Source: Methanosaeta sp. PtaU1.Bin112 (GTDB taxonomy: Archaea > Halobacteriota > Methanosarcinia > Methanotrichales > Methanotrichaceae). Taken from it: a stretch of DNA of 54,925 nucleotides. The DNA lies in the NCBI GenBank assembly GCA_002067705.1, contig MVRL01000109.1, forward strand, positions 1 to 54,925, given 5' to 3'. Position numbers and translations under genes: made by a program. The notes beneath the pieces were generated by a model. The model was not told the origin of the DNA. It worked only from the letters and a program-made list of their open reading frames with translations, and ran no database searches. Below are positions 35,663 through 45,333 of this stretch, piece by piece. The number at the start of each line of letters is the position of its first letter. Position 1 is the stretch's first letter.

Positions 35663-36703
35663 CTACAATACTATAAATCCGTCCGCTGTTCTTACTACCG
35701 ATACCTCTTCGCCCGGCTTTACAGCCAAGTCCCTGGGACGAGCCGCGAGAGCTGCCCGGAAGGTTTCTGGGTCCATGATCTCCAGCACATCATCGTCCTC
35801 TGAAATCACCATTGCTGCCTTTGCATCATTTTTATTTCCTAAAACCCCCACGGTCTCCGAACTCTCCTCGCTCATGGAACATCTGCGTCCTTCTCGGAGG
35901 GAGGTGATGATGGTCGTCTTGCCATCAAAGCCTGTGACGAAATAATGGGCGCCGCGGTAGGAGACGATGTCGCCGCGCCTGAGCCTGGGCAGCCTGACCA
36001 AGAGCGTAGAGCGATACAGATCGCGGCTGTCCTTTTTGCCAACCAGCTTAGCGGTTTCCAGCAGCTTGCCGCCATAGCGCTCGACGAAAGCCCGCGCCAT
36101 GCGTCTGCCCAGTTGCGTTGAGCCCAGGATGATATCCAGGCCGCCTTTGACCTCCTTGATCTCCTGGATAAATGAAAGGTAATCTCCACCCCTATATCCA
36201 GAGTCGGCCATGTCCTGGGCGATCTTCTTGCACTCTTCAATCTCCCTTTGCGTCATGGAGCGAACGGCGTTGCCGCGCAGCTGGACGGTGGACTCAAAGT
36301 ACTTTCCTGCCATGCGGCTGCATCTTTCGCAGGCCACCATTTTAATGCGGATGGGAATCTCGCAATGCTCGCTGACGCCCTGGCCTCTGAAGTTCCCCTG
36401 GATGTCAATATCGGCCTGATATCGAGTGGCACCGATTTTTCTAAGATCAACTTCAATATGCGGTTCGGATAGATCCTCATGCAGGCAGAGCGCCTCCTCT
36501 GCCGCCTGATAGGCCAGCTCCTCTACAGAGCTGCTATCTGGAAGCTGCCACCTGCCTTTTATCTGGCGAGAGCCGCAGACCGAACAGATGACCACCTCTA
36601 CCATGTTCGGAAAGCTGGCCAGTTTGGTCATCTCCAGGACGCATTGCGGGCAGAGCCCTTCAACTGTAGGCTGGCCGCACCGGTGACAGATGGCTTGCTT
36701 CAC
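35663..36703 (-). CDS. nmd3: NMD3-family ribosomal export/assembly protein
   Basis: 346 residues. Zinc sites are CHRCGQPTVEGLCPQC and VVICSVCGSRQIKGRW at the N-terminus and MVACERCSRMAGKYFES in the middle. It is the archaeal counterpart of the 60S adaptor Nmd3, acting in late large-subunit maturation. The start is GTG 36703, overlapping the upstream stop as GTGA; the ORF is open for 16 codons further but there it reads through the DUF424 gene. Confidence 0.93.
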   Translation of the reverse strand: MKQAICHRCGQPTVEGLCPQCVLEMTKLASFPNMVEVVICSVCGSRQIKGRWQLPDSSSVEELAYQAAEEALCLHEDLSEPHIEVDLRKIGATRYQADIDIQGNFRGQGVSEHCEIPIRIKMVACERCSRMAGKYFESTVQLRGNAVRSMTQREIEECKKIAQDMADSGYRGGDYLSFIQEIKEVKGGLDIILGSTQLGRRMARAFVERYGGKLLETAKLVGKKDSRDLYRSTLLVRLPRLRRGDIVSYRGAHYFVTGFDGKTTIITSLREGRRCSMSEESSETVGVLGNKNDAKAAMVISEDDDVLEIMDPETFRAALAARPRDLAVKPGEEVSVVRTADGFIVL

Positions 36704-37026
36704 ATTCGCACCATCTGGGCATAGAGAACTCCGCCTACGGAGAGGGTACACTCTCTCTCCACGTAGCCCAGGGAGATAGCATGCTCGACCGTTTTGCAGC
36801 CTACAAAGTTGGCCATTGTGGCTCTTTCAAGTGCTGCAGCGACCTCGGAAGGGGAGACCTTTTCGCCTCCGAAAAAGTCAGCCGTGACCTCTATCTTGAG
36901 GCGGCCCTCGGAAAACTTCTTTCCCAGAATATCGCAGTCACATACGGCAATGAGAGTCTCGGCTCCTTGCTGGTAGCTCTTTAAGTACATCTCTTTCTTT
37001 TCCGACTCTTGAGAAATATCAGACAT
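36700..37026 (-). CDS. DUF424-family protein
   Basis: 108 residues, a small archaeal family of unknown function usually next to translation genes. Blocks: ETLIAVCDCDILGKKFSEGR, IEVTADFFGGEKVSPSEV and FVGCKTVEHAISLGYVE. ATATAAAG near 37055-37062 on the minus strand would start RNA just before ATG 37026, supporting that start; ATG 36990 is the alternative. Coupled to nmd3 through GTGA, which suggests a ribosome-related role. Confidence 0.85.
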   Translation of the reverse strand: MSDISQESEKKEMYLKSYQQGAETLIAVCDCDILGKKFSEGRLKIEVTADFFGGEKVSPSEVAAALERATMANFVGCKTVEHAISLGYVERECTLSVGGVLYAQMVRM

Positions 37027-37075
37027 GACAACCTTGATGATTCTTGATTTCCGGCTTTATATTCCGTTTTGCTAT

Positions 37076-39160
37076 TTAAAGCAGCTTTAGCACTCCAGGT
37101 CTGGGCTCGAATACGCCCCCATCCCGTCTCATGCGGCCAATGATCTCTTCTGCTTTAGCTCTTTCTATGCCCAGCTCTTCAGCTCTATCCAGGACGGCAT
37201 CTATGGGGGCCTGGCCCTGTTGTTCGTGGCTTATATCCTTTATGATATCCATCACGGTTTTAGTTCGATCTCTGGTGCTCTTGGTTGTGCCGGAAGCGAT
37301 GATGTCCGCATCCAAGAAGCCCGTCTCCGGATCGACGCCCACCTTTCGCAGGCAGGCCTCCAGGATTCGCACTACTCGCTTAGCATCGTCCAAAGTGACC
37401 TTATCTGAGAGACGCAGGCGGGCGCTGGCCTCGCCCAGGCGGATGAGCGCTTCCAGCTGCCGGGCGGTGACTGGCACCGGCTTGTTAGTATCCTGCCCCT
37501 GGCTCCTCAGGCCGACATAATAGTTGAGGAAGTACTCCTTGGCCTGATCACTTAGTGAAGGGAAGATGTTCTTGCGTGCGTAGGCGACATACTTGCGCAA
37601 AAGCTCCGGATCGAGAGCAGGCTTAATCACCACCAGGGAGTTTTCGATGTCCTCCTGGGAGATACCATCGTTCCATTCCGCCTGAGTCGCAAGCTCGCCT
37701 GCATAGTTGCTCTTCAGGATGTGCTGGGCGATGGCCGAGTCCCTCTTGGAGTCCGGGTCATCGGTCAGGACAAAGATCAGATCGAAACGGGACATGAGGG
37801 CAGGGGTGAGGTTGATCTGGGGGGCGATGGGCTCGTACTTATCGAAGCGGCCCAGCTTGGGATTGGCAGCGGCGAGCAGAGAGCAGCGGGACTTGAGGGT
37901 GGCCATGACACCGGCCTTGGCGACGCTTATCGTTTGCTGCTCCATCGCTTCATGCAGCGCGCTCTTGTCTTCGTTGTCCATCTTATCCATCTCATCAATG
38001 GCCGCGATGCCCTTGTCTGCCAGGACCAGCGCTCCTGCCTCGATAGTCCAGCGGCCGTCGCCCAGCTCATCCTTAACGGCTGTGGCCGTGAGGCCGGCGG
38101 AGGTGGAGCTCTTGCCTGAGGTGTAGATGCCGCGGGGGGAGATCTTGATCATGTAGCGCAGAAGCTGCGATTTGGCGATTCCGGGATCGCCCACCAGCAG
38201 GATGTGAATGTCACCTCTGATGCGCGCTCCGTCCGGCAGGTGCTTTTCGAAGCCTGAGACAAGCTGCAATCCCAGGGCTTCCTTCACATCGTCGTAGCCG
38301 TAGATGGAAGGAGCGATGGACCCTCTGATTTTATCATAGATCTCAGGGTCCTGGGCCATTTCCAGGATCTCTTTTTCCTCCTCAGGGTCGATCTCAATTT
38401 CCTCGAACTCCTGCTCGGTCATCTCCACGGATATGCCCTTGTGAAATAGATCGAAGTAGGTGCTCTTGCCCTGCTGGGGTGAAGAGCGCTGGAATTGCTT
38501 GAGTATGCCGTTGACGATCACCCGGTCGCCGGGAAATATCTTGCCTGCCAGATCGTCCTCCAGCTCCACATCGAGGGTCTGGGGCTGCGCTCCGCCCCGC
38601 AGGTCCTCGGGAGATTCCTGAACCCGGATCTTCTGGGCATCCACGAATTTGGACTGGTCCAGGAGGAGCTTGAATGGGCCGCCCCGGTCGCAGGCCTGGT
38701 TCATGCACTTGAGATTCTGGTCCTCGAATTTGCTCCCGGTCTGCTCTTTAAAGAAGGTAAAGCCGCACCGCTGGCACTGAAAGGCAGCGGAGACTATCTT
38801 GGGCCGGACCTCAGTGGCAGTGCGCACCAGGCCGTCGATGGCCAGCAATTTGCCAATATGGTCGCTGCGCAGCTCCCGGGTCTTGTAGGCTCTGGGCAGC
38901 TCGATGATGCGCACATGGGCCCGGTCTAGGTAGACATCCATGGGCAGGTCCAGCTCCAGTAGGGCTGCCTGAGCAGCCTCCAGGTTCGTATCCGGGCTTT
39001 CCAGCAGCTCCTCTGCGAAGTCTGGATCGAACTTGTCTATATCCGGAAAGGAGATCTCCAGGCTGCGCTCGTCCGGATAGGAGTCGGCCAGCTCCAAAAG
39101 CTCATCCCAATAGCGAGTGCGGAGGAATTCCTCCCATTTGGCGACAGGATCGGCAGGCAT
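37076..39160 (-). CDS. mcm: Replicative helicase MCM
   Basis: 694 residues. The N-terminal domain has a zinc site (CQRCGFTFF ... CMNQACD) and the DNA-binding hairpin region. The AAA+ core has Walker A GDPGIAKSQLLR, Walker B in KGIAAIDEMDKM, sensor-type AAANPKLGRFD and the arginine finger SRFDLIF. A winged-helix end (GIERAKAEEIIGRMRRDGGVFEP) closes it. It unwinds DNA at the fork as a hexamer. It is the last chromosomal housekeeping gene before the AT-rich accessory locus. Confidence 0.97.
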   Translation of the reverse strand: MPADPVAKWEEFLRTRYWDELLELADSYPDERSLEISFPDIDKFDPDFAEELLESPDTNLEAAQAALLELDLPMDVYLDRAHVRIIELPRAYKTRELRSDHIGKLLAIDGLVRTATEVRPKIVSAAFQCQRCGFTFFKEQTGSKFEDQNLKCMNQACDRGGPFKLLLDQSKFVDAQKIRVQESPEDLRGGAQPQTLDVELEDDLAGKIFPGDRVIVNGILKQFQRSSPQQGKSTYFDLFHKGISVEMTEQEFEEIEIDPEEEKEILEMAQDPEIYDKIRGSIAPSIYGYDDVKEALGLQLVSGFEKHLPDGARIRGDIHILLVGDPGIAKSQLLRYMIKISPRGIYTSGKSSTSAGLTATAVKDELGDGRWTIEAGALVLADKGIAAIDEMDKMDNEDKSALHEAMEQQTISVAKAGVMATLKSRCSLLAAANPKLGRFDKYEPIAPQINLTPALMSRFDLIFVLTDDPDSKRDSAIAQHILKSNYAGELATQAEWNDGISQEDIENSLVVIKPALDPELLRKYVAYARKNIFPSLSDQAKEYFLNYYVGLRSQGQDTNKPVPVTARQLEALIRLGEASARLRLSDKVTLDDAKRVVRILEACLRKVGVDPETGFLDADIIASGTTKSTRDRTKTVMDIIKDISHEQQGQAPIDAVLDRAEELGIERAKAEEIIGRMRRDGGVFEPRPGVLKLL

Positions 39161-39269
39161 TTCTAGAGGAGTGGAATGAAGGCAAAGTATCTAAAGGTAT
39201 GCGGTGCGGGGCGAAGGTGATCATACCCTAGACCTACCTTCCACTCGAAGGCGTCACTATAAAATGCCT

Positions 39270-40715
39270 TTAATGGACAGACAAAGACAATTCACGCAAA
39301 TTCGCCAATTCATGCCCTTCTTGAGAAAGCAGCTCTCTGGGAAAATATCGAATAATTGCTTCAGGGACAGAATACATGATCTTTTCTTGACCATGATATT
39401 GCTGTTCTTCTGCGAGTATCATATCGCTGATGTCCCAGATCTCTTTTGGATTTAGCTTGAGTCCACCTCGAAAAAGGTAAACATCATGATCAAAACCATA
39501 ACGATCATACATAGATTCATTAAATATCTGGGAACTGCGGGCCTTATGCCATAGGCGAGATCCTGGTAATGGAATGTACCATTGTATAGTCGCGCTTATT
39601 CCGTATCTGGAAATAAGCCGGAAAGCAAAATGGATAGTCTTTTCTACTTCTAATCTCGTCTCCCATGGAAACCCCACAATAAAGGAAAAGATTGCTCTTT
39701 CACCGATGTGATTCTCCTCCAATTTGCCAGCTGCTGCCTCTAGTGTTTGGCATGTGATGCCCTTCCCGATATTTTTCAGACCTTCGTTATAACCGCATTC
39801 AGCTCCTACAAAGACGCTACTGGTTATATCCGCAATATTCTCGATAAAGCCGTCTACGAGAAGATCTGTGGCGCGCGAGCAATATCTGATCTTGGGTTTT
39901 ATTCTTCTTTCCCGGATAATGCGAGCTATCTCTATTGCTCTTTTCGGGTCCGTTGAGAACTCGTCATCTACTATCTGAATCTCTTCACTTAATGTGCGAT
40001 CAAGATATTTCATCGTCCCTTCTAGCCGATCAACAAATCTTTCCGCAGAAATCGATCGCCAGCTACGTCGATATGAGGAGCTGCAGAAAGAGCAATCGTT
40101 TGCACAGCCGCGAGAAGACTCGATTGGCAAATAATGATAGACTTTTAGTGGCAGACTATCGTAATCCGGCAAGGGCAAAGAACCCAATTCATCCCCAGAA
40201 ATAGCAGGAGCAATTGGATTGCGGATGATTTCCCCATAATTGCTAATCCAACTCAGATTAGGTACATGCTTTAATCCTTTTGTATTCTCTAAATTGTCAC
40301 AAAGGGAAACCAACGCCCCTTCTCCTTCGCCTCGTATAACATATTGAACAGGGAATTTTTTCAATATGTATCCATCAAACATAGTTGGGTGGATTCCGCC
40401 CAACACTATTGGAACATCATTTCGGATCAGCCGTATCGCTTTTATCACATCAATAGCAGCTGGCCAAGAGAGAGTGCTTGTCCCAATTCCCACTAAAGAG
40501 CAATCATTTATATCGGCAAGATAAGGCCAGAGATTTGCAGAGCCTTGTGCTATGAGATCTGCTAATACCACATCATAGCCCTTGCTTTGAAGTATTGCCG
40601 CCAACAGGCATACACCATATGAAGGACATGCTCTGAGGGCGTCCATACCCTTAGGAATAAGTTGGCCTTCGTGGTTGTAATCCATTATAGGCGCTGCAAT
40701 TAAAACTACTTTCAT
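39270..40715 (-). CDS. B12-binding-domain radical SAM protein
   Basis: 481 residues. The N-terminal 150 form a cobalamin-binding Rossmann domain (MKVVLIAAPIMDYNHEG, YDVVLADLIA, IVLGGIHPTMF). The radical SAM barrel has SRGCANDCSFCSSS (CxxxCxxC), GAECGYNEGLKNIGKG, and the late GFPWET block. The class includes methyltransferases, cyclases and other B12-dependent tailoring enzymes. The start is ATG 40715, which gives the canonical strand. The last of five minus-strand genes starting with the Cys-rich peptide, 69 bases after the second SPASM protein. It could also modify a lipid or protein; product unknown. Confidence 0.88.
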   Translation of the reverse strand: MKVVLIAAPIMDYNHEGQLIPKGMDALRACPSYGVCLLAAILQSKGYDVVLADLIAQGSANLWPYLADINDCSLVGIGTSTLSWPAAIDVIKAIRLIRNDVPIVLGGIHPTMFDGYILKKFPVQYVIRGEGEGALVSLCDNLENTKGLKHVPNLSWISNYGEIIRNPIAPAISGDELGSLPLPDYDSLPLKVYHYLPIESSRGCANDCSFCSSSYRRSWRSISAERFVDRLEGTMKYLDRTLSEEIQIVDDEFSTDPKRAIEIARIIRERRIKPKIRYCSRATDLLVDGFIENIADITSSVFVGAECGYNEGLKNIGKGITCQTLEAAAGKLEENHIGERAIFSFIVGFPWETRLEVEKTIHFAFRLISRYGISATIQWYIPLPGSRLWHKARSSQIFNESMYDRYGFDHDVYLFRGGLKLNPKEIWDISDMILAEEQQYHGQEKIMYSVPEAIIRYFPRELLSQEGHELANLRELSLSVH

Positions 40716-40784
40716 AGTTATCGCACTAATTTTATAGATTTTGTGATATATTCGCAAGCGATACATAGACTACAATAAATAATT

Positions 40785-42128
40785 TTATCCCAGCGGGCGA
40801 TACGATGGTCCAAGCACGCTGGCCCATAGACTTTCAGTATGTATTTGCTTTAATAGTTCGCAATTAGGAGGGCACAGATTCAAAGATCCATAATTATAAA
40901 ATGAAACTGCTTTGCAGCTCCCTATGCAGAAATACCTCACATGACATCTTGCGCAATCTGATGAAACCTTATCTACGTCTAGAAAATTGTACTTCTTGTG
41001 CCCGATATTCAAGATCTCGCGAAGCTCAGATTTCGTCATATTTCCTAGAAATAATTTGGAATCTGTCAGGAGACGACAGGGCGATACCGATCCGTCGGGT
41101 TGAATCGCAAGCTGACCGTAACCAATTCCGCAATGGCTTCGACGAATACCGGGTACAGGCATAATGGTATGATCCGTAGCATCACTATGATCAAGATGCT
41201 TTGAGTTATAAGCGGATGATTCCATGATCTCGTGAGGTTTCAATTCAAGCCAAGGGGCGTTTGTTTTCGATCGATCACCTGATTTAAAGAAGAAAGAGGT
41301 TCCCAAGCGAATATTGTTTTCATCGCAGAATTGCTGCAAGCGCCAGATGCTTTTCTTGTTGATCTGCGTCACCGTCGAGGAGATCGCCACATTAATGCCT
41401 GCATCTATCATCCACTGGACAGCTTTAATGGCTTTCTCTAAGCTGCCTTGACCGCGTGTTCTGGCGTTTTCCTCTGGCACCAGACTATCGATGCTGACCT
41501 GAACTCTGAGCTTTGATATCTTTGATAGGCGCAAGACTAGATCCTCAGTGAAAAGCGTTCCGTTCGTCACGAGCCTGATTTTCAGACCATTTCGGGAGAT
41601 TCCTTCTATGATATCGATTGCATCGGCTCTGATAAGTGGTTCGCCACCCGAGACAGATATCATCGCCTCGGGATTGATTGTAGCGACTTCATCTGCTAGT
41701 TTAATCCAAAACTCGGTATCAAGCTCCTCATCACTTTTACTCATGGACGGAACGCTGTCGTAAAAGCAGAAAGGACAGTTCAAATTACATCGTCTGGTAA
41801 TGTAGAAATGAACAATTCCCAGTGGGTGGACGGGTAACACTTCGGTCTCGGTAAAGAATTGCTCCTGGAGAATAGACTCCGCAGCTTGGAGTAAATGCTC
41901 CAATTTTATTGAGCTATAGCGGAGGGACAGCAAATCAAATATGTCTTTTATGGATCGTTTGCCGTCGCAGAGCCGAATAAAATCTGCATGTAGTTTCGAT
42001 CCGATGAACCACCATGGTCCAAGAGGATTAAGAATAAGGAATTCACCGTTGCGGTCATCTACAAAGAGTCCTTGAACTGCGGGAAGAACTATCTCTTTCG
42101 ATATGCTTTCAACCTGATTTGACAACAT
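40785..42128 (-). CDS. Radical SAM/SPASM peptide-modifying enzyme B
   Basis: 447 residues. Residues about 20-105 are a PqqD/RRE-like region (FLILNPLGPWWFIGSKLHAD, then RLCDGKRSIKDIFDLL). The radical SAM cluster motif is RRCNLNCPFCFYD (near 131), followed by ISVSGGEPLI. The SPASM region has SHCGIGYGQ, GSVSPCRLL, DCARCHVRYFCIGSCKA and PPNC, enough Cys for two auxiliary clusters. This architecture installs thioether or C-C links in peptides (sactipeptides, ranthipeptides, PQQ-type). Likely start ATG 42128; a longer frame is open but overlaps enzyme A. Half its residues match enzyme A. Confidence 0.88.
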   Translation of the reverse strand: MLSNQVESISKEIVLPAVQGLFVDDRNGEFLILNPLGPWWFIGSKLHADFIRLCDGKRSIKDIFDLLSLRYSSIKLEHLLQAAESILQEQFFTETEVLPVHPLGIVHFYITRRCNLNCPFCFYDSVPSMSKSDEELDTEFWIKLADEVATINPEAMISVSGGEPLIRADAIDIIEGISRNGLKIRLVTNGTLFTEDLVLRLSKISKLRVQVSIDSLVPEENARTRGQGSLEKAIKAVQWMIDAGINVAISSTVTQINKKSIWRLQQFCDENNIRLGTSFFFKSGDRSKTNAPWLELKPHEIMESSAYNSKHLDHSDATDHTIMPVPGIRRSHCGIGYGQLAIQPDGSVSPCRLLTDSKLFLGNMTKSELREILNIGHKKYNFLDVDKVSSDCARCHVRYFCIGSCKAVSFYNYGSLNLCPPNCELLKQIHTESLWASVLGPSYRPLG

Positions 42129-42141
42129 AGAGTTCACAATT

Positions 42142-43488
42142 TCACCTATCTGTTTCTGCCAAGAAGGATGATCCGAGCACGCTGACCCAGAGGCCCTTGA
42201 GGTAAATTTGCTTAAGTTCGCTGCAATTTTTCGGAATATGGTGCGTCGTACCATAGTTATGCAAAGAATTGGCCCTGCACCCCCCTCCACAGAAGTATCT
42301 CATGGGACACTTGGAACTGCTGCATGGATCCATCCCATCAACATCGATATAACTGTACCTCTTATATCCAACTTCCGCGAGCTGCTCTATGTTTGATGTT
42401 TGAATATTTCCAAAATACAATGCTGGATCATTTAGATGACTGCATGGCAATACAGATCCGTCGGGACTGATATCAATCTGGCCATAGCCCGCGCCACAAC
42501 CATACCGGCGTTCACCCGGCACCATAGGATGCCCCATAGTTGTTTTATTATCAAAGTTCTCGAGGCAGTATGTTGATGCATCCAAGTAATCGTCACTGCT
42601 TAGTTCAAGCCATTGTGCATTTCTTTTAGACCTTTCACCAGATAGCATGAAAATCGATGACCGAAATTTTATGCTATTTTTGTTACAAAATTGTCTAAAT
42701 TGGCGAATGCTTTTTAGGTTGATCTGCGTTATTGTTGCAGATATCTCCACATCAATAGCTGCATCTCTTATATCTTGAACAGCCTTTAAAGCCTTTTCTA
42801 GGTTCCCTGGTCCTCGAGTTTTGGCATTCTCTTCCGGTATTATGCTATCAATACTAACTTGGATGCTAAATTTATCAATTTTTGAAAGTCTTGAGATAAT
42901 ATCACTTGTAAAAAGAGTGGCATTTGTTATCAGCTTAATCTCTAAATTATTCCGGGAAATGCCTTCGATGATGTCAATTGCATCAGGCCTTATTAGCGGT
43001 TCACCACCCGAAACAATGATTTTGGCTCGTGGATTGATCTTAGCAATATCATTCGAAAGCTTGATCCAAACATCTGAATCGAGTTCGTTCTCATGCTCTT
43101 TGCTCTGCGACGAAGCGCTATCATAATAACAGTAAGGACAACTCAAATTGCACCGCTTAGTGATGTTGAAAAATACGATGGAAAGCGGACGGATTTGAGA
43201 CTTTTCGGTAGCTGTAAAAAAATTCTCATCGAGCAGCGATTTCGTGATTTGAATTAAATTTTCATCGGTCACACCTTTGTATTGAGGTGATAGCGACTCA
43301 AATATATCACGCAAAGAACGTTTGCCGTCACAAAGCCGAACAAAGTCTGCATGTATCTTCGATCCAACGAACCACCATGGTCCAAGTGGATTAAGAACAA
43401 GATAATTTCCAAGTTTCTCATCAACAAAGAGTTCTGGGATCCTTGGAAGAATTGTTTCGCTTGATATATTTTGTCCTTCAGATATCAT
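42142..43488 (-). CDS. Radical SAM/SPASM peptide-modifying enzyme A
   Basis: 448 residues, same layout as enzyme B: PqqD/RRE-like segment (LVLNPLGPWWFVGSKIHADF, RLCDGKRSLRDIFESL), radical SAM motif KRCNLSCPYCYYD, IIVSGGEPLIRPD, then SPASM Cys in YGCGAGYGQ, SVLPCSH, DPCSSSKCPMRYFCGGGCRA and NC. Start ATG 43488: GGTG sits 6 bases before; the GTG at 43497 lies on that site. 27 bases after the C25 protease stop. Enzymes A and B are a tandem duplication that has diverged mostly in the middle of the barrel, which suggests two different residues or two steps on one peptide. Confidence 0.88.
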   Translation of the reverse strand: MISEGQNISSETILPRIPELFVDEKLGNYLVLNPLGPWWFVGSKIHADFVRLCDGKRSLRDIFESLSPQYKGVTDENLIQITKSLLDENFFTATEKSQIRPLSIVFFNITKRCNLSCPYCYYDSASSQSKEHENELDSDVWIKLSNDIAKINPRAKIIVSGGEPLIRPDAIDIIEGISRNNLEIKLITNATLFTSDIISRLSKIDKFSIQVSIDSIIPEENAKTRGPGNLEKALKAVQDIRDAAIDVEISATITQINLKSIRQFRQFCNKNSIKFRSSIFMLSGERSKRNAQWLELSSDDYLDASTYCLENFDNKTTMGHPMVPGERRYGCGAGYGQIDISPDGSVLPCSHLNDPALYFGNIQTSNIEQLAEVGYKRYSYIDVDGMDPCSSSKCPMRYFCGGGCRANSLHNYGTTHHIPKNCSELKQIYLKGLWVSVLGSSFLAETDR

Positions 43489-43515
43489 GATTATCACCTA
43501 AATTCTTAAACTTTT

Positions 43516-45258
43516 TTACTCACCGAGATCAGCGGTTGGGTCACCCAAGAGCAGGTACATTCGTATATTATCTATAGCGCAGTCATTCTTCAAGTTCGAG
43601 AACAGCTTGGTGACTGCCCAATTCATGATGTCACCGGCCTTGGTAAGCCCCTGGTTCACAATTCCATCGAAAATATACTTATTAAACGAATCATTTTCGG
43701 TTGTCCAAGATGGCCTTGAAGCTCCGAAGAAAGTGATCGCTTTCATGTTCTTGATCCACGCTTCACCGAAACATTCACCGTCCATATCGATATCATTATT
43801 CCAACAGGCTAAGCTCCAGACCATGGGTATATTCTTCCCATTATCCAGTTTATGTACGTCTTCATTTCCCAGTCCGTTTCCCGCCCTCCAGGCTGTTGGT
43901 GCGCCATGCCCTCTGTAGTTGATTATGCCCACACCCTTATTGACCGCGTCGATCACATCTGACTTGCTTGCTTGACCATCATACCTTTTAATTACATTGA
44001 AATGATCACCGATAATTCCGGCGATTTCATTGGCACAGTTTTCATATTTCGGAGGCTCTGCATTGCAGGTCGTCAGCAGACAATTGGCGCGCCCAACTCT
44101 TTCGCATTTACCATAAAGGACCGAATTTTTGCAGAACGTCTTCATCATTTCAGGATCAGAAATAGGGATCCTCGAAACGACGATTTCTGGGATTATGTCT
44201 CCTCGCAGATCTGCGTAGAAATGATCAGATGCAATCTCCTGTTCATCAGATGAAGTGGCAATATGTGTGGGAATCTTGTCCACATCTCCCCCTAACACCA
44301 CCCATTGAGGTGTTCCCTGCCAATTATCCATAGCATATGATAAGAAGTCCTTGATCGCCTCGTCCTCTTTTGGATTTGGGAACTCCTGAATGATCTCTGT
44401 TTTAGTGACAAGCTTGACCGTACGAGCAGACAATTGAGCCTTGATAAGCTCGTCAAATGAATCCTTCAGGTCGTCGGTGGTAATGATAAGGTATTCGGCA
44501 TCATTTGTGGGATCCTTTAGGCCTGAGGAGGCCTTATTGGATGTTTTTCTTTTCGGTTCTTCCCCCAGCCATTTAGTCTCATTTAGGCGTTCAGGATCTA
44601 GGATCATCCTCTCAATAAGAAGCCTGCGAGACGTCCTCTTGCGCGGGGATGCGCACATTTCATACCTAGTTTTATATATAATATTAAAATCAATGGATTC
44701 GAGCAAGGACAACTTCTTCGACTTTGGCCGATATTGTGCTGGATAGATCAGGATATGAGCCACCCTCCGACCTGCGACATTTGCGGTGCCAAGCAGTTCG
44801 ACATATTTACCGGGGTATGGCTCGTCGCTTTCATATGTAGCTGTGTCGCGAATGTAGATCTCTTTTTCACCTTCATGGACAGGCTTGCTTGCCGGCAGGA
44901 CAAGGTATTCGCCTTCCAGTTCTTTCTCTTTTTTATCAATGATTTGAATGTCTTTTACCTCGCAATCATCGGGAATCGCAATAAATAATCCTTCTTGTGG
45001 TAAAGCTGGCAAGCCAGGAGCTCTCATAAGCGCTCCATCGGGAGTATTTAAATGATCAAAATCCTCACCTCTAAAAGATAGCTTATCATGCCATACGCCC
45101 TTTAGTTGATATGACACTCTCGTACTGCCAGATGCTCCTTCAGCATTTTTTTCCATTTGGGCATTTGAGAGAGACATCAACGATGCATTCTTTATCGAGC
45201 AAATCCCTGCTCGAGCCTCAGGGACAACTGGAATCCACTTTCTGCGATTCTTATCCAT
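43516..45258 (-). CDS. Gingipain-like (C25) cysteine protease without signal peptide
   Basis: 580 residues. Residues about 50-200 resemble the C25 propeptide (MRAPGLPALPQEGLFIAIP, then VAGRRVAHILIYPAQYRPKS). The catalytic domain starts near 250 (DAEYLIITTDDLKDSFDELI) and shows the caspase-like dyad: His in GIINYRGHGAPTAW and Cys in MVWSLACWNNDIDMDGECFGEAW. The N-terminus is polar (MDKNRRKWIPVVPEARAG), so unlike gingipains it should stay in the cytoplasm. Between the peptide gene and two radical SAM enzymes, the natural role is removing the leader of the modified peptide. C25 enzymes prefer Arg or Lys before the cut, and the peptide has Lys just before its Cys cluster. Role is inference. Confidence 0.85.
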   Translation of the reverse strand: MDKNRRKWIPVVPEARAGICSIKNASLMSLSNAQMEKNAEGASGSTRVSYQLKGVWHDKLSFRGEDFDHLNTPDGALMRAPGLPALPQEGLFIAIPDDCEVKDIQIIDKKEKELEGEYLVLPASKPVHEGEKEIYIRDTATYESDEPYPGKYVELLGTANVAGRRVAHILIYPAQYRPKSKKLSLLESIDFNIIYKTRYEMCASPRKRTSRRLLIERMILDPERLNETKWLGEEPKRKTSNKASSGLKDPTNDAEYLIITTDDLKDSFDELIKAQLSARTVKLVTKTEIIQEFPNPKEDEAIKDFLSYAMDNWQGTPQWVVLGGDVDKIPTHIATSSDEQEIASDHFYADLRGDIIPEIVVSRIPISDPEMMKTFCKNSVLYGKCERVGRANCLLTTCNAEPPKYENCANEIAGIIGDHFNVIKRYDGQASKSDVIDAVNKGVGIINYRGHGAPTAWRAGNGLGNEDVHKLDNGKNIPMVWSLACWNNDIDMDGECFGEAWIKNMKAITFFGASRPSWTTENDSFNKYIFDGIVNQGLTKAGDIMNWAVTKLFSNLKNDCAIDNIRMYLLLGDPTADLGE

Positions 45259-45333
45259 TTACATCACCAATTATCAATATATGACGTTTTCATTACATAA
45301 ATTTTATTATTTATTATATTTAAAACAAATATA

